From the NCBI GenBank assembly GCA_003671025.1, contig QWPW01000001.1:140379-204378 (forward strand): a stretch of DNA of 64,000 nucleotides, in the 5' to 3' direction. A program made the translations under genes and the position numbers. Under the pieces are notes generated by a model. That model did not search any database and was not told the origin of the DNA. It saw only the letters and a list, made by a program, of their open reading frames with translations. Shown piece by piece: positions 34,621-45,989 of this stretch. The DNA comes from Planctomycetota bacterium (GTDB lineage Bacteria > Planctomycetota > Phycisphaerae > Phycisphaerales > SM1A02). The stretch's first letter is position 1. Each line of letters begins with the position of its first letter.

Positions 34621-35901
34621 TCATCCACGTCGCGGGTTTCGTCCGCTCGGACGATCACTGCCGCGATTGCCGCGCGCATCATCGTCGCGTTCTTCGCCAT
34701 CGCGCCGCGGTGGTCCCTCACGATGCTTCGGTTGCGCAGTGGCGTGCGCGACCATGCGTGCGGTGGAACCAGAATCGAGTTCGTCCGCGCGTCCTGCCCG
34801 CGCGAAGACCATGCGTCCTGCGCTGGTCGAAAGTGAATTGGTGACCACCGCAGTCATGGTCTGCCCAACGCGATCTGCAGCGCCTTCGACGACCACCATC
34901 GTGCCGTCGGCGAGATAGCCCACGCCTTGCGTTTGGTTCTCGCCCACGCGCGCGATTTCAATCTCGATTCGGTCGCCGGGGACCGATTGCGAGCGCATGT
35001 TTCCTGCAATATCGTTGAGATTGATGACAGATATGCCCGCGATGAGGCCGACCTTGGCCAGTGCGGAATCGGTGGTCACCAAGCGATATCCGTTGCGACG
35101 CGCGTGTTCCACCAATCCTCGATCGACACTCGGTCCGCCGATGGGCGCCGCGTCAATGGCGATGTCCGTGCTGGTGCTCGCTTGCAGTCGCGCGACGATG
35201 TCGAGTCCGCGTCTTCCGCGCGCGCGCCGACCGCGATCGCTCGAATCTGCGAGCGCCTGCAACTCGTCGATTACCGCTTGATTCACCAGAAAAGGCGCGT
35301 CAAGCAAACCACTCGTCGAGAGGTCGACGATGCGTCCATCGATGATCGCACTGGTGTCGAGCAGCATCGGACGCACGCCGCGATTTTGCCGCGAGAACTC
35401 GACGTAGGGGATGACCAGTCGAAAGTCATCCTTGGTAGTCATCACCACGCTCACCGCGATGTAGCAGAGAATCAAACCGATGGAGATCTTGGCCAGATTG
35501 AGGTAGAGCGCAGCGGTGGTTTCTTGCAGGCCCCATGCCGTAATAATTGAATCGAGAAGCGATCCGATGGCGAAAGCGCCGACCAAGCCTAAGCACAAAC
35601 CGAGGTAGATGCCGAAGATCGAGGCCAGCCGTTTGTTCGGTGTCAGCGCGTCAATGACCACGATGATGAGCCCGAGCGCGCCCGTGGCCAAGGTCAGTCC
35701 GATGATGAGCGTGAGGTTGAAGCGCTCATCGGCGCGACTGGCGACGACAAGTCCCGGGGTCGCAAGCACGAGCGCCATGAACAGGAGTCGCGCAAAAAGC
35801 AGAATGAGTCGCGTACCTTGGGAACTCGCCGTTCGTGTTTGGATGACCGCACTCGGTCCGTCCATCTCCGGCAGCGCACGATCATTCAGCTCATCGGACA
35901 T
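34621..35901 (-). CDS. PIN/TRAM-domain membrane protein (YacL type)
   Basis: Four N-terminal membrane segments (from about residues 30 to 165) precede a PIN nuclease-like domain with the acidic residues expected for metal binding (MLLDTSAIIDGRIVDL, VIDEL, VTTDSALAK). A TRAM domain near residues 310-360 (DRIEIEIARVGENQTQGVGY) suggests RNA binding. The last 60 residues are Arg/Asp-rich. This is the YacL architecture found in many Gram-positives and planctomycetes; the substrate is not known. It converges on flgE and diverges from the SRP RNA. Confidence 0.82.
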   Translation of the reverse strand: MSDELNDRALPEMDGPSAVIQTRTASSQGTRLILLFARLLFMALVLATPGLVVASRADERFNLTLIIGLTLATGALGLIIVVIDALTPNKRLASIFGIYLGLCLGLVGAFAIGSLLDSIITAWGLQETTAALYLNLAKISIGLILCYIAVSVVMTTKDDFRLVIPYVEFSRQNRGVRPMLLDTSAIIDGRIVDLSTSGLLDAPFLVNQAVIDELQALADSSDRGRRARGRRGLDIVARLQASTSTDIAIDAAPIGGPSVDRGLVEHARRNGYRLVTTDSALAKVGLIAGISVINLNDIAGNMRSQSVPGDRIEIEIARVGENQTQGVGYLADGTMVVVEGAADRVGQTMTAVVTNSLSTSAGRMVFARAGRADELDSGSTARMVAHATAQPKHREGPPRRDGEERDDDARGNRGSDRPSGRNPRRG

Positions 35902-35955
35902 GATGATGATTCTACGGTGCGCGCGTGCGTGATCATCGTTACTATCGCAACTCTT

Positions 35956-36079
35956 GGAGCCATCGAAGACGGCCGGGCCCGGCGGGCGGGTCGGCCGCGA
36001 ATCTGGTCAGGGCTTGATCGCAGCAGCCATAAGCGAGTCGGTCCGAGCCGAAGGTCGCCTGGCCGTCTTCGGCGGCTCC
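35956..36079 (+). ncRNA. ffs: Signal recognition particle RNA (4.5S type)
   Basis: RNA scaffold of the signal recognition particle, binding Ffh and FtsY. The conserved domain IV is present: TGG-TCAGG on the 5' side and AGCAG-CCA on the 3' side of the apical hairpin (36004-36029). The ends form a long helix, GGAGCCatcGAAGACGGCC (35956-35974) with GGCCGTCTTCggcGGCTCC (36061-36079), paired except for one A-C mismatch, and inner helices such as CGGGTCGG/CCGAGCCG agree. At about 124 nt with no Alu domain, it is the small bacterial form. The apical loop is TTGATC instead of the usual GGAA tetraloop. Placement just before dnaX-ybaB-recR mirrors Bacillus scr. Exact ends are approximate. Confidence 0.9.
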
Positions 36080-36217
36080 ATAGTTGAGGCAGTGGTGCAA
36101 GCGGCGGTGCGCATCGTTGCGCACGGAGTGACTGACAAGTTTGAACGACAACTTTTTCGCCCGCGCGGACGGTTCGCCCCATGACCACTGCGCAGCGTGC
36201 AGGCGTGATGAAGACTT

Positions 36218-38221
<2,004 letters not shown>

Positions 38222-38348
38222 TTAAAGTTGCGCACGTGGCAGCGTCGCCTCGTCGATGCGGAGCCAGTAGTGGTCAATTCGTCTCAGACGCGTTGAATGA
38301 AGTTTCAGTCCAGTTTGACATTGCGCGGTGCGCCGCGAGGAGATCGAG

Positions 38349-38720
38349 ATGTTCGACAAGTTGAAAATGGCAGGGCAGGTCGCGGGCATGCTCAAGGACC
38401 TTCCCAAGTTGCAGGGAATGATGGAAGACGTTCGCGCGCGCCTCGCCAACACCAAGGTCGAAGGCAGTTCGGGCGGTGGTGCAGTGCGCGCGGTCGCCTT
38501 CTGCGACATTCGCATCGACATCGTGGTCCTCGACCCTTCGGTGATGCGCGGAATCGCTTCGGGCTCACCCTCTGATTTGGACTACGCCAATCGTCTCATC
38601 GCCGAAGCAGTGAACGATGCGCTCACGCGAGCGCGTGCACGAATGGCCGAAGAAATAGGCCGTTCCGCCAGCGAAGCGGGTATCAATCTTCCTCCAGAAT
38701 TGCTGGCGCGGCTGAGTTGA
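38349..38720 (+). CDS. Nucleoid-associated protein, YbaB/EbfC family
   Basis: Small DNA-binding protein, 123 residues, found between dnaX and recR in most bacteria. It begins FDKLKMAGQVAGMLKDLPKL and has the helix-strand-helix layout of the family. GAGGAG precedes the ATG at 38349. The canonical GVVKVTMNGKGEV-type strand is replaced by GGAVRAVAFCDIRIDIVVLD, so it is a divergent member. Confidence 0.82.
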   Translation: MFDKLKMAGQVAGMLKDLPKLQGMMEDVRARLANTKVEGSSGGGAVRAVAFCDIRIDIVVLDPSVMRGIASGSPSDLDYANRLIAEAVNDALTRARARMAEEIGRSASEAGINLPPELLARLS

Positions 38721-38840
38721 TCGTCGGTCAAGCAGCGAACTCGTGTCCCACATTGTGCGAGCGTTTCTCGCGCAGCACGCACGCCCAATTTCATGCAGCG
38801 CTGAGTCACTCAGCACGCGCATCAAACAGTTAGAGACCCT

Positions 38841-39467
38841 ATGTCGAGCGCCGGATATCCCGAATCAGTACGACGACTCATCGACGCCTTCGCTGCGATG
38901 CCAGGCATCGGTCGGCGCGGCGCGGAACGCCTCGCGTTTCATGTGTTGCGCCAGAGCCCCGAGGAAGCGCTCGCGTTGGCCCGCGCTGTCGAAGAAGTCA
39001 AACGCAAGGTCAAGCACTGTTCAATTTGTTGGAGTTTGGCCGACGCTGATCCCTGTCCCATTTGTGCGGATGTGCGACGCGATGCGGCGACGGTGTTGGT
39101 GGTCGAGCAGCCCAAAGATTTACTTGCGCTCGAACGGACGGGGCTCTATCGCGGCGTCTATCACGTGCTCTTGGGGCGACTCGATCCACTCGCGGGAGTG
39201 GGCATCGATGCGATTACCCTCGACACGCTCTTGGCGCGACTCGATCATCCGCAACGCAATGCGCGCGGGACCGCGGTGACTGAGATCATCCTTGGGCTCA
39301 ATCCAGATCTCGAGGGCGACACCACCGCACTGTGGATCGCGCGCGAGGCGGGCGAGCGAGGCGTGCGCTCCACGCGTTTGGCGCGGGGGCTCCCAAGCGG
39401 ATCTCAACTTGAGTTTGCCAACCCCGCGGTGTTGGGTGATGCGCTCAAAGGTCGCACGAGTCTCTGA
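38841..39467 (+). CDS. recR: Recombination protein RecR
   Basis: RecFOR pathway mediator that helps load RecA at gaps. At 208 residues it shows the helix-hairpin-helix (LIDAFAAMPGIGRRGAERLAF), a four-cysteine zinc motif (HCSICWSLADADPCPIC), the Toprim domain beginning VLVVEQPKDL and the conserved C-terminal LPSGSQLEFAN. It completes the SRP RNA-dnaX-ybaB-recR order. Confidence 0.95.
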   Translation: MSSAGYPESVRRLIDAFAAMPGIGRRGAERLAFHVLRQSPEEALALARAVEEVKRKVKHCSICWSLADADPCPICADVRRDAATVLVVEQPKDLLALERTGLYRGVYHVLLGRLDPLAGVGIDAITLDTLLARLDHPQRNARGTAVTEIILGLNPDLEGDTTALWIAREAGERGVRSTRLARGLPSGSQLEFANPAVLGDALKGRTSL

Positions 39468-39704
39468 GGGTGAAGCGCGCCGATACCCGATTGGAGGATG
39501 TCGTCGCGAATACTGAAAATCAAGCGTGTTTCGAAGCCTTCTCCGAGGTGCGCGCTTGGGAACGCGCCGCGTGTTCGGTAGCATCGTGCTCAGAACTCGT
39601 CGCGCAATCGTCTGTTCGACCCCGTCGGTCCTTGCCTGAGCAAATGTGAGTGAACCAGCGTCTCTGCGCAGACGCATGTGCGCAAATCGTGTGGACAAAC
39701 TTGC

Positions 39705-41210
39705 ATGGCTGAAATGCGCTTCGACACTTCGCAGAAACTTCGCATGGGTCAGACCATGGGCTTGTCGCCCAAACTGATTCAATCCGCGGAGATCCTCCAA
39801 CTCAATGCGATGCAATTGCAAGAGCGGCTCGAGCAGGAGTGCGAGAAGAACGTTGCGCTCGAGTTGGTGAATCCAGGTTCGAGCGACGATGACACGCGTC
39901 GGCAAGATCAGCATCGTGAGGACTCGCCCCAAGGCGGTGGATCCGATGAGTTCGAACGCTTGCGTCGCATGGAGCGCCAATACGGCGAGTTGTGGAATCA
40001 AGATGGCGATGGTCGACGCGCGGCGCGCGATACCGGCGAGCGAGATCCCAAGATGGCCGCGATGGCCAACGCGCCTTCACGCGGCCGCGGCTTGGTGGAA
40101 GTGCTGCACGAACAGTGGAGTTTCGCGGGAGTGCATGATCCAGCGATGCGTGTCGCGGGCGCGCGGCTCATCGAATACATCGATGAAAATGGGCTGATGA
40201 CCACCGAGTTGGAAACGGTGCGCGAGCAGAGTGCGCACCTGCCTGGTTGTGATTGGACGATTGCAACTCTTGAGTCCGCGCTCGACCGCGTGCAACAAGA
40301 ACTCGAGCCTCGAGGGGTCGGTTCGCGCAGTGTGCGTGACGCGTTGATTTTCGAAGCGCGTGCATACCTCGAAGAATGTGACGATCTTGATCGTGCTGAC
40401 GCATGGTCGGACGCGATCGAAGTGTTGGTGACGTTCTATGACGACATCCTCGCCAACCGTATCCCCAAGATTCGCGAGAAAACCGGATGGAACGCCGAGC
40501 GTCTCGATCGCGCGCGCGCATGCCTCAAGCGGCTCGATCCCAATCCTGGGCGCGAGTTGGTTCCGCCCGAGCAGACCGCGATCATTCCTGATGTCCTCGT
40601 CGAGTACGACCCCGAGTCTGGCGATTACACCGCGCGCTTGGCCGATGAACTCATGCCGCGGGTGCGCGTCTCGCCCGATTACGAAGCGATGATGAAGGAC
40701 ATCGAGCTCGATGCGAAAGCGCGCAGCTTTGTGGCCGACAGTGTGCGCGCGGCGCGTTCGATTCTCGAAGCAGTCGAGCAACGCAACACGACGCTCATGC
40801 GGGTGGTGCGGGTGGTGCTCACGCGTCAACGCGAATGGTTTGAGCATGGACAACAACATCTCAAGCCGATGCCGATGGTGGAGGTCGCGGACATGCTCAA
40901 CATTCATGTGGCCACGGTGTCGCGCGCGGTGAGCGAGAAGTGGATGCAATGTCCGCGCGGCCTCGTTGCGCTGCGCATGTTCTTCTCGCTGGGCACGGAG
41001 AACGCCGAGGGCGAAGAGATGTCGTGGACTGCAGTGAAGGCGCTCATGAAAGAAGTGGTTGAGGGCGAAGACCGCGCCAAGCCTTGGTCGGATCGTGAGA
41101 TCGCCGAAGCTCTCGAAAAGCGCGGCGTGAAAATCGCGCGCCGCACCGTGGTCAAGTACCGCGAACAGTTGGGCATCTTGCCCGCGCCGCTGCGCAAGTC
41201 GCATGCGTGA
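39705..41210 (+). CDS. rpoN: RNA polymerase sigma-54 factor RpoN
   Basis: Alternative sigma factor needing AAA+ activators. Region I is Gln/Leu-rich (LGLSPKLIQSAEILQL-like: MGLSPKLIQSAEILQLNAMQ). An acidic region II follows. The core-binding domain and DNA-binding region III come next, with the helix-turn-helix in VEVADMLNIHVATVSRAVSE and a C-terminal RpoN box ARRTVVKYRE. The start is taken at ATG 39705; the frame extends to 39678. Its most evident client in the window is the promoter before fliE, through the FlrC-like activator. Confidence 0.94.
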   Translation: MAEMRFDTSQKLRMGQTMGLSPKLIQSAEILQLNAMQLQERLEQECEKNVALELVNPGSSDDDTRRQDQHREDSPQGGGSDEFERLRRMERQYGELWNQDGDGRRAARDTGERDPKMAAMANAPSRGRGLVEVLHEQWSFAGVHDPAMRVAGARLIEYIDENGLMTTELETVREQSAHLPGCDWTIATLESALDRVQQELEPRGVGSRSVRDALIFEARAYLEECDDLDRADAWSDAIEVLVTFYDDILANRIPKIREKTGWNAERLDRARACLKRLDPNPGRELVPPEQTAIIPDVLVEYDPESGDYTARLADELMPRVRVSPDYEAMMKDIELDAKARSFVADSVRAARSILEAVEQRNTTLMRVVRVVLTRQREWFEHGQQHLKPMPMVEVADMLNIHVATVSRAVSEKWMQCPRGLVALRMFFSLGTENAEGEEMSWTAVKALMKEVVEGEDRAKPWSDREIAEALEKRGVKIARRTVVKYREQLGILPAPLRKSHA

Positions 41211-41524
41211 CGCGTGTGTCCCGCACCGGACAAAATCGCCGAATACCCGCAAGAATATGGGGTTTTGGCGCAACGCGTTCCTGTGCGCTCATGGCATCCA
41301 ACCCAGACCCGGCGTTCTTGCATGAACGATGGTTGCACCCGCGCTGTCACCACTCACAGGCGTTTGCGGTGGTCGAGTCTTGCGCTGTGAGTTCTCCCGG
41401 TGACGCGCACGTTCCTTCGATCGCATGACGGGAGCGAGCAAACGCAGGCGACCATACTCCGCTCGCTACACTGCGCGCCCGTTTGATATTCGCGTGTCGC
41501 GAAGGTGCTACGGGCGGAGGTTTC
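41211..41524. other. Spacer between rpoN and the aminotransferase gene
   Basis: About 310 bases without a convincing gene, tRNA or terminator. Both flanking genes run in the plus direction, so a promoter for the aminotransferase probably lies in the distal part, but I cannot point to one. Confidence 0.5.
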
Positions 41525-42394
41525 ATGAAGGTTTGGCTCGATGGTCATCTCGTTGACAAGCAGCACGCAATGGTGCCTGTTTACGATCACGGATTGTTGT
41601 ATGGCGACGGCGTGTTCGAAGGAATTCGCGTCTACAACCATCGCATCATGAAACTGCGCAGTCACCTCGATCGCCTCGAGGAGAGCGCGCATGCGATTCG
41701 ACTGACCATGCATTACACGATGCGTGAGATCGAACAAGCGGTGCGCGAAACCGTCGCCGCCAATGGCATGAAGGACGCGTACATCCGCCTCGTAGTCACG
41801 CGCGGCGCGGGTCCGCTTGGACTGAATCCCTTCACTTGTCCCAAGCCTTCGACGATTGTGATTGTCGATCGCATTCAGCTCTATCCCAACGAGATGTACG
41901 CCGTGGGCATGCCCGTCATCGTGGCAAAGCGGCCGCGTATTCCGATCGAGTGTCTTGATCCGAGCGTGAAGAGCCTCAATTACCTCAACAACATTCTGGC
42001 CAAGGTGGAAGCGATCGATGCGGGTGTGCATGAAGCGATCATGCTCAATCTCGACGGTCAAGTCGCGGAGTGCACTGGCGACAACATCTTCTTCGTGCGC
42101 GGCGGACGAATCGTCACGCCGCCAGTGAGCGCGGGCATTCTCAACGGAGTCACGCGTCTCTTTGTGATGAACGAAATTGCTCCCGCGTGCGGCATCGCTG
42201 TGGAAGAACGCTCGATGCGACTTGAGGATCTTTTCACTGCTGACGAAGTGTTTCTCACGGGAACCGCGGCGGAAATCATTGGCGTGAGCGCGATCGATGG
42301 TGAAGTGATTGGTGAAGGCGGCGTTGGTCCGGTGACGCGTCGATTGATTGCAGAGTTCAAGGCGCGTGTCGCCGTGGATGCGCCAGAGGATTGA
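41525..42394 (+). CDS. Branched-chain amino acid aminotransferase-like, class IV PLP
   Basis: Fold-type IV aminotransferase, 289 residues. Visible are DHGLLYGDGVFEGIRVYN, the cofactor lysine in LDPSVKSLNYLNNILAKVEA, the conserved EAIMLNLDGQVAECTGDNIF and the phosphate-binding TGTAAEI. The sequence is nearest the IlvE group, which transfers amino groups to and from branched-chain keto acids; D-alanine aminotransferase and aminodeoxychorismate lyase share the fold and cannot be fully excluded. The start is ATG at 41525 after GGAGG. Confidence 0.88.
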   Translation: MKVWLDGHLVDKQHAMVPVYDHGLLYGDGVFEGIRVYNHRIMKLRSHLDRLEESAHAIRLTMHYTMREIEQAVRETVAANGMKDAYIRLVVTRGAGPLGLNPFTCPKPSTIVIVDRIQLYPNEMYAVGMPVIVAKRPRIPIECLDPSVKSLNYLNNILAKVEAIDAGVHEAIMLNLDGQVAECTGDNIFFVRGGRIVTPPVSAGILNGVTRLFVMNEIAPACGIAVEERSMRLEDLFTADEVFLTGTAAEIIGVSAIDGEVIGEGGVGPVTRRLIAEFKARVAVDAPED

Positions 42395-42460
42395 GTTTGC
42401 TCGCGGGGGAAAGAGCAGTACCACCACCGCATCAAGGTTCCATCAACACGGAGGCCTCTC

Positions 42461-43330
42461 ATGCGTTGCAAGACCTGCGATCACATCTTGTGGAATCACG
42501 AGCCAGCGCGCGATGGGTCGCCGCGCCTTTGCAGTGAATGCGGAACGCGCTATGCGCCCAGCGACTTTGATTTCGTCCGCGGAAAAGTAGAGTTCTGCTG
42601 TCCACACTGTCGCACTGCATATTTTGGAACGAGCCCGCGCGGGCATCTCGAACCGAACGCATTCATGTGCGCCGAGTGCGCGCAACCGATCACGATGGAT
42701 GAGTGCGTTTTGCGCGGGTATGGCGTGGCCGATGAGCGGCTCGCGATGTTGCCCACGGGTGTGCCGTGGTTGAGTGGCCATTCGTGGCGGCGTCGTTGGT
42801 GGGCCACGGTGGGCATCGGAATGGGGCGACCCAATCGATTGAATGGCATGTTCAACAGCGAACCGCGGCTCGCGGACGCAGCTCGCTTTCTTGCGCTGCA
42901 CGGTTGGCTCTCCGCGGCACCGACGGCGGTGTTTTTTCTGCTGACCATGGCGTGGCCGTTGCTCAACGGGTCAGGCGCAGGAATCGACATGGCGGTGGTC
43001 GCGGTCTTCTACGTTGCGATGCCGCTCTCCCTGTACTTGCTCGCGTGGAGCGGCGCATTTGCGGCGTCCTTGGTGGGTCGCGCGCATGGGCTTTCGGCGG
43101 GACGCGCGTTTGAACTTTGCGCCTATTCCTCGGGTCCACTCGTGTTTTTCTGCGTTCCCTGCGTCGGCGGCGTCGCCTACGTTTGGTGGGCGATCGCCGC
43201 AGTGGTCGCGATGTCGGAGGCCGTTCCACTAGGCAAAGGTGTCGCCGTGGTCATGATGGGCCTGCTGGGATTTTTCTTCCTCGGCATCGTGCTCATCGCG
43301 TTTATCGTCTTCTCGGGTTTCTGGTGGTGA
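42461..43330 (+). CDS. Double zinc-ribbon membrane protein
   Basis: Function unknown. The first 85 residues hold four CxxC-type knuckles (CKTC, CSEC, CCPHC, CAEC), enough for two zinc ribbons. Then come about four hydrophobic segments (from LSAAPTAVFFLLTMAWPLL onward), a Yip1-like arrangement. It is of the same general kind as the protein at 2517 but with more cysteine pairs. CGGAGG precedes the ATG. Confidence 0.65.
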   Translation: MRCKTCDHILWNHEPARDGSPRLCSECGTRYAPSDFDFVRGKVEFCCPHCRTAYFGTSPRGHLEPNAFMCAECAQPITMDECVLRGYGVADERLAMLPTGVPWLSGHSWRRRWWATVGIGMGRPNRLNGMFNSEPRLADAARFLALHGWLSAAPTAVFFLLTMAWPLLNGSGAGIDMAVVAVFYVAMPLSLYLLAWSGAFAASLVGRAHGLSAGRAFELCAYSSGPLVFFCVPCVGGVAYVWWAIAAVVAMSEAVPLGKGVAVVMMGLLGFFFLGIVLIAFIVFSGFWW

Positions 43331-43377
43331 CGTGGGGATCTGCGTGTCGCGCGCGTCACGCGCGAATCACGCGCGAG

Positions 43378-44943
43378 TCACACACGAATTTTGTCCCACG
43401 CTCCAAATTTGAAGCGCGCCAAGAACATCGTGCCGCGCACCGCGAGTTCTAGCATCAGTCCCCACCAGATTCCCACCAGTCCGTAGCCGAGATGGATGCC
43501 CAGATACCACGCGAGTGGAAGTCGAATCGCATAACAAGAGACGACGGTGATGCCGAGAATCCAAGTGGTATCGCCGACTCCACGCAGACCGTTGCGTGTC
43601 ACCATCGCCAGCGCGAAAAATAATTGCATGCAACCTGCCGCGAAGAGCAGTTGCGGCACCAACGCGAGATGAATCGGATCATCCGAAATCATGCGCGTCA
43701 GCGGTTCACCCGCGCACATAAACAGAACACCCATTGAGCCCATGATGGCCATGCCGATGAGTGTGCAACGCCAAATTGCCGCGCGCGCCAGGCTCGCGTT
43801 TCCCGCGCCGAGGTATTGCCCCGCAAGCGCGCCCGCGGCCGTGCCCATGGCAAAGCCAGGGAGAAATGAAAACGATTCCCATTGCACCGTGATGATGTGC
43901 GCACCGATGAGTCCGTCGTTGGTTGTGGTGCCGAGTTTCATGTCGGCCGCTTTGCCGATGAATCCCAACACCAGTAAATTCACGCCCCACATCGCGAGCC
44001 CTTCGAAAAAATTGGGCACGCCGACTTTGAGGACTCGCCACGTCATCGCGCGATCGAGTGGCAGATCTTCGCGCATCAAGCGCAGATCTTTGACTCCCGC
44101 GCGCAGACATCGCCACGTGAGCCACGCACCAACTGCATATGAAATCGCGCTGCCCGCGGCAATTCCTACCACCCCATAGTGCGTCGGATCCATCGGTGAT
44201 GGATTGGGCAGCGTCCATCCGAACATGCGAATGCTCACGCCCGAGATCAACCACGACGCAACGCAATTGACCACGTTGACCCACACCGCGATCTGAAATG
44301 GTTTGTGCGCTTCACCGGCGCCGTGCAAGCACATCGCGCCCACCATCATCACGCCGCAAAACGGAATTCCATAGGCCAATGTGCGCACGAAGGTGATGCA
44401 CGCATCTGTCGCTTCTGGTGTGAGATTGGCGAAATGTGCCAGTGGTTCTGCGAGGGCGATCATCAGCGCGGCGACGAACACGCCCCACACCAACGAGAGC
44501 ACCATCGATTGTCCGAGAGCGCGGTGGCTTTCGCGCAGATCTCCCGCGCCCATTCCGCGCGCGATGATCGCTTGGCCGCCGACGCCGAGCCCGGTCATCG
44601 CGATGCCGATGAACCAACCGACGAAGCTGCCGATGCCAACGCCATCCATCGCCGCGCGCGCGATGTCGCTGGGAAGATTGCCTGCGAGAAGTTTGTCGAC
44701 GAATCCGACGCCTGCGGCCATCGTTTGTTGCAGCAGCACGGGAAGCGAGAGAATCCAAATCGCTTGGGTCATCGATTTGCCCGCGAGTCGTCCTGCTTTG
44801 ATCACGCCGGACTCATCGCGCATCGCGTCTTGTTCGAGAGCGACCGACATCGAGCCTTGTGGATCATCTGGCGAAATTGCGCTGTCAATGCGCAAGCGCG
44901 ACGAGGTGGATGGACCCTCGGAATCCTCTGCGCTGCGGTTCAC
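43378..44943 (-). CDS. MATE-family multidrug efflux protein
   Basis: Na+ or H+ driven exporter of the MOP superfamily. After a hydrophilic N-terminus of about 55 residues, some 12 membrane segments are visible in two MatE halves, including IWILSLPVLLQQTMAAGVGFVDK, the GQAIIARGMGAGD loop and LKVGVPNFFEGLAMWGVNLL. Length 521. The start is GTG at 44943, overlapping the stop of the upstream dehydrogenase gene (GTGA). The substrate is unknown. Confidence 0.9.
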   Translation of the reverse strand: MNRSAEDSEGPSTSSRLRIDSAISPDDPQGSMSVALEQDAMRDESGVIKAGRLAGKSMTQAIWILSLPVLLQQTMAAGVGFVDKLLAGNLPSDIARAAMDGVGIGSFVGWFIGIAMTGLGVGGQAIIARGMGAGDLRESHRALGQSMVLSLVWGVFVAALMIALAEPLAHFANLTPEATDACITFVRTLAYGIPFCGVMMVGAMCLHGAGEAHKPFQIAVWVNVVNCVASWLISGVSIRMFGWTLPNPSPMDPTHYGVVGIAAGSAISYAVGAWLTWRCLRAGVKDLRLMREDLPLDRAMTWRVLKVGVPNFFEGLAMWGVNLLVLGFIGKAADMKLGTTTNDGLIGAHIITVQWESFSFLPGFAMGTAAGALAGQYLGAGNASLARAAIWRCTLIGMAIMGSMGVLFMCAGEPLTRMISDDPIHLALVPQLLFAAGCMQLFFALAMVTRNGLRGVGDTTWILGITVVSCYAIRLPLAWYLGIHLGYGLVGIWWGLMLELAVRGTMFLARFKFGAWDKIRV

Positions 44944-45989
44944 CGACTCACCTGAACTAGCACTGCAAAAACTCCAGGCTCAGCCAGCGCGGTGAGCGCG
45001 CGCGGAACATCGGTGAATCCCAAGCGTCGAGAAATGAGCGGCGATGGATCAATGGCGCGGCTGGCCAATCGTTCAATCGCGCCAGTGAGCGGACCAAATC
45101 CTGATCCATGGATTTCGATTTCATCGAGCGCGACATGTGACAGATCAACCGCGACGGGAGCGCGCGCGGAAATTCCTGCGACAACGACGTGTCCGCGTGC
45201 GCGCACCATGCGTGCCGCAGAGGCGATCGACTCGGCGCTGCCCGTAGTTTCGATGACCAACTCTTGATCGCCGCGTTGCCCCGTTTCGTGCAGTGCGCGA
45301 TGACGAATGCCAAATTGCTCGGCCACGGACAACGTTGCATCGTGGGCGGCGACGAGGCGCGCCAGAGGGTTTTCTTCGACGGCGACAAGCGTGGTCAGAA
45401 TCGCCACCAGGTCGTCGCCGAGAATGCTGGCGAAGGTTTTCTTTTCGACACCACCGCGACGCACCGCTTCGATCGCGCGCGAAAGCGGTGCGGCGAACAC
45501 CGCGCGTTCTTCATCGAGTCCGTGGGGAATCGGGGTGACCGAAGCCGCAGGAACGGTCACGTATTCCGCGAGCGCGCCGCGCGGCGCATCGACGCCGAGA
45601 ATGTTTCGTGCGCGGCAGTGCAGCGCAAGTCCGCTACGGCAACGATCGCACGCGCCGCAAGAAAGCACGGGATGCACGATCACTCGCGTGCCGCGTGTGA
45701 GTGGGGTGGCGTTGCTCGCGCCCGTCACTGCGTGTTCGACGACGCCGCATGCCGCGTGACCGATGACGCGCGGCTCTCGCACTGGGGCATCATTGGTTTG
45801 CGAGCGCTGTGCGTTGGCGCCGAGTCCGCGCGCGGCTTCGCGTTCGAGCGGCGTTACCAACGCATGAGTCACGCGCACGGTGATGAATCCGTCCGCGTGT
45901 AGAGCGCGCGGCACCATCGTCATGGTGACCGCGCCATCGCTGCTGACCGCGGCGCACATCGCGGGGGACGCGCTCACGCTGTGCGCCAT
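44940..45989 (-). CDS. Degenerate medium-chain dehydrogenase/reductase
   Basis: Zinc-type alcohol dehydrogenase fold. The structural-zinc loop is intact (SCGACDRCRSGLALHC, four cysteines) and a Rossmann-like C-terminal half is present (VVVAGISARAPVAVD). The catalytic side is eroded: the usual catalytic-zinc Cys-x-x-D near the N-terminus is missing, GHE is GHA (VIGHAACG), and the nucleotide-binding GxGxxG is replaced by LGDDLVAIL. Activity may therefore be altered. The start at 45989 is preferred because AGGA precedes it; 46007 is also possible. It overlaps the HEAT gene upstream and the MATE gene downstream, so all three are probably one operon. Confidence 0.75.
   Translation of the reverse strand: MAHSVSASPAMCAAVSSDGAVTMTMVPRALHADGFITVRVTHALVTPLEREAARGLGANAQRSQTNDAPVREPRVIGHAACGVVEHAVTGASNATPLTRGTRVIVHPVLSCGACDRCRSGLALHCRARNILGVDAPRGALAEYVTVPAASVTPIPHGLDEERAVFAAPLSRAIEAVRRGGVEKKTFASILGDDLVAILTTLVAVEENPLARLVAAHDATLSVAEQFGIRHRALHETGQRGDQELVIETTGSAESIASAARMVRARGHVVVAGISARAPVAVDLSHVALDEIEIHGSGFGPLTGAIERLASRAIDPSPLISRRLGFTDVPRALTALAEPGVFAVLVQVSR

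Noticed and set aside
40077..41273. 398-codon antisense open frame over rpoN
   Set aside because: Shadow of rpoN; no ribosome site and no domain.
43331..43377. Terminator between the convergent zinc-ribbon and MATE genes
   Set aside because: Only short CGCGCG repeats with alternative pairings and no U-tract next to them.
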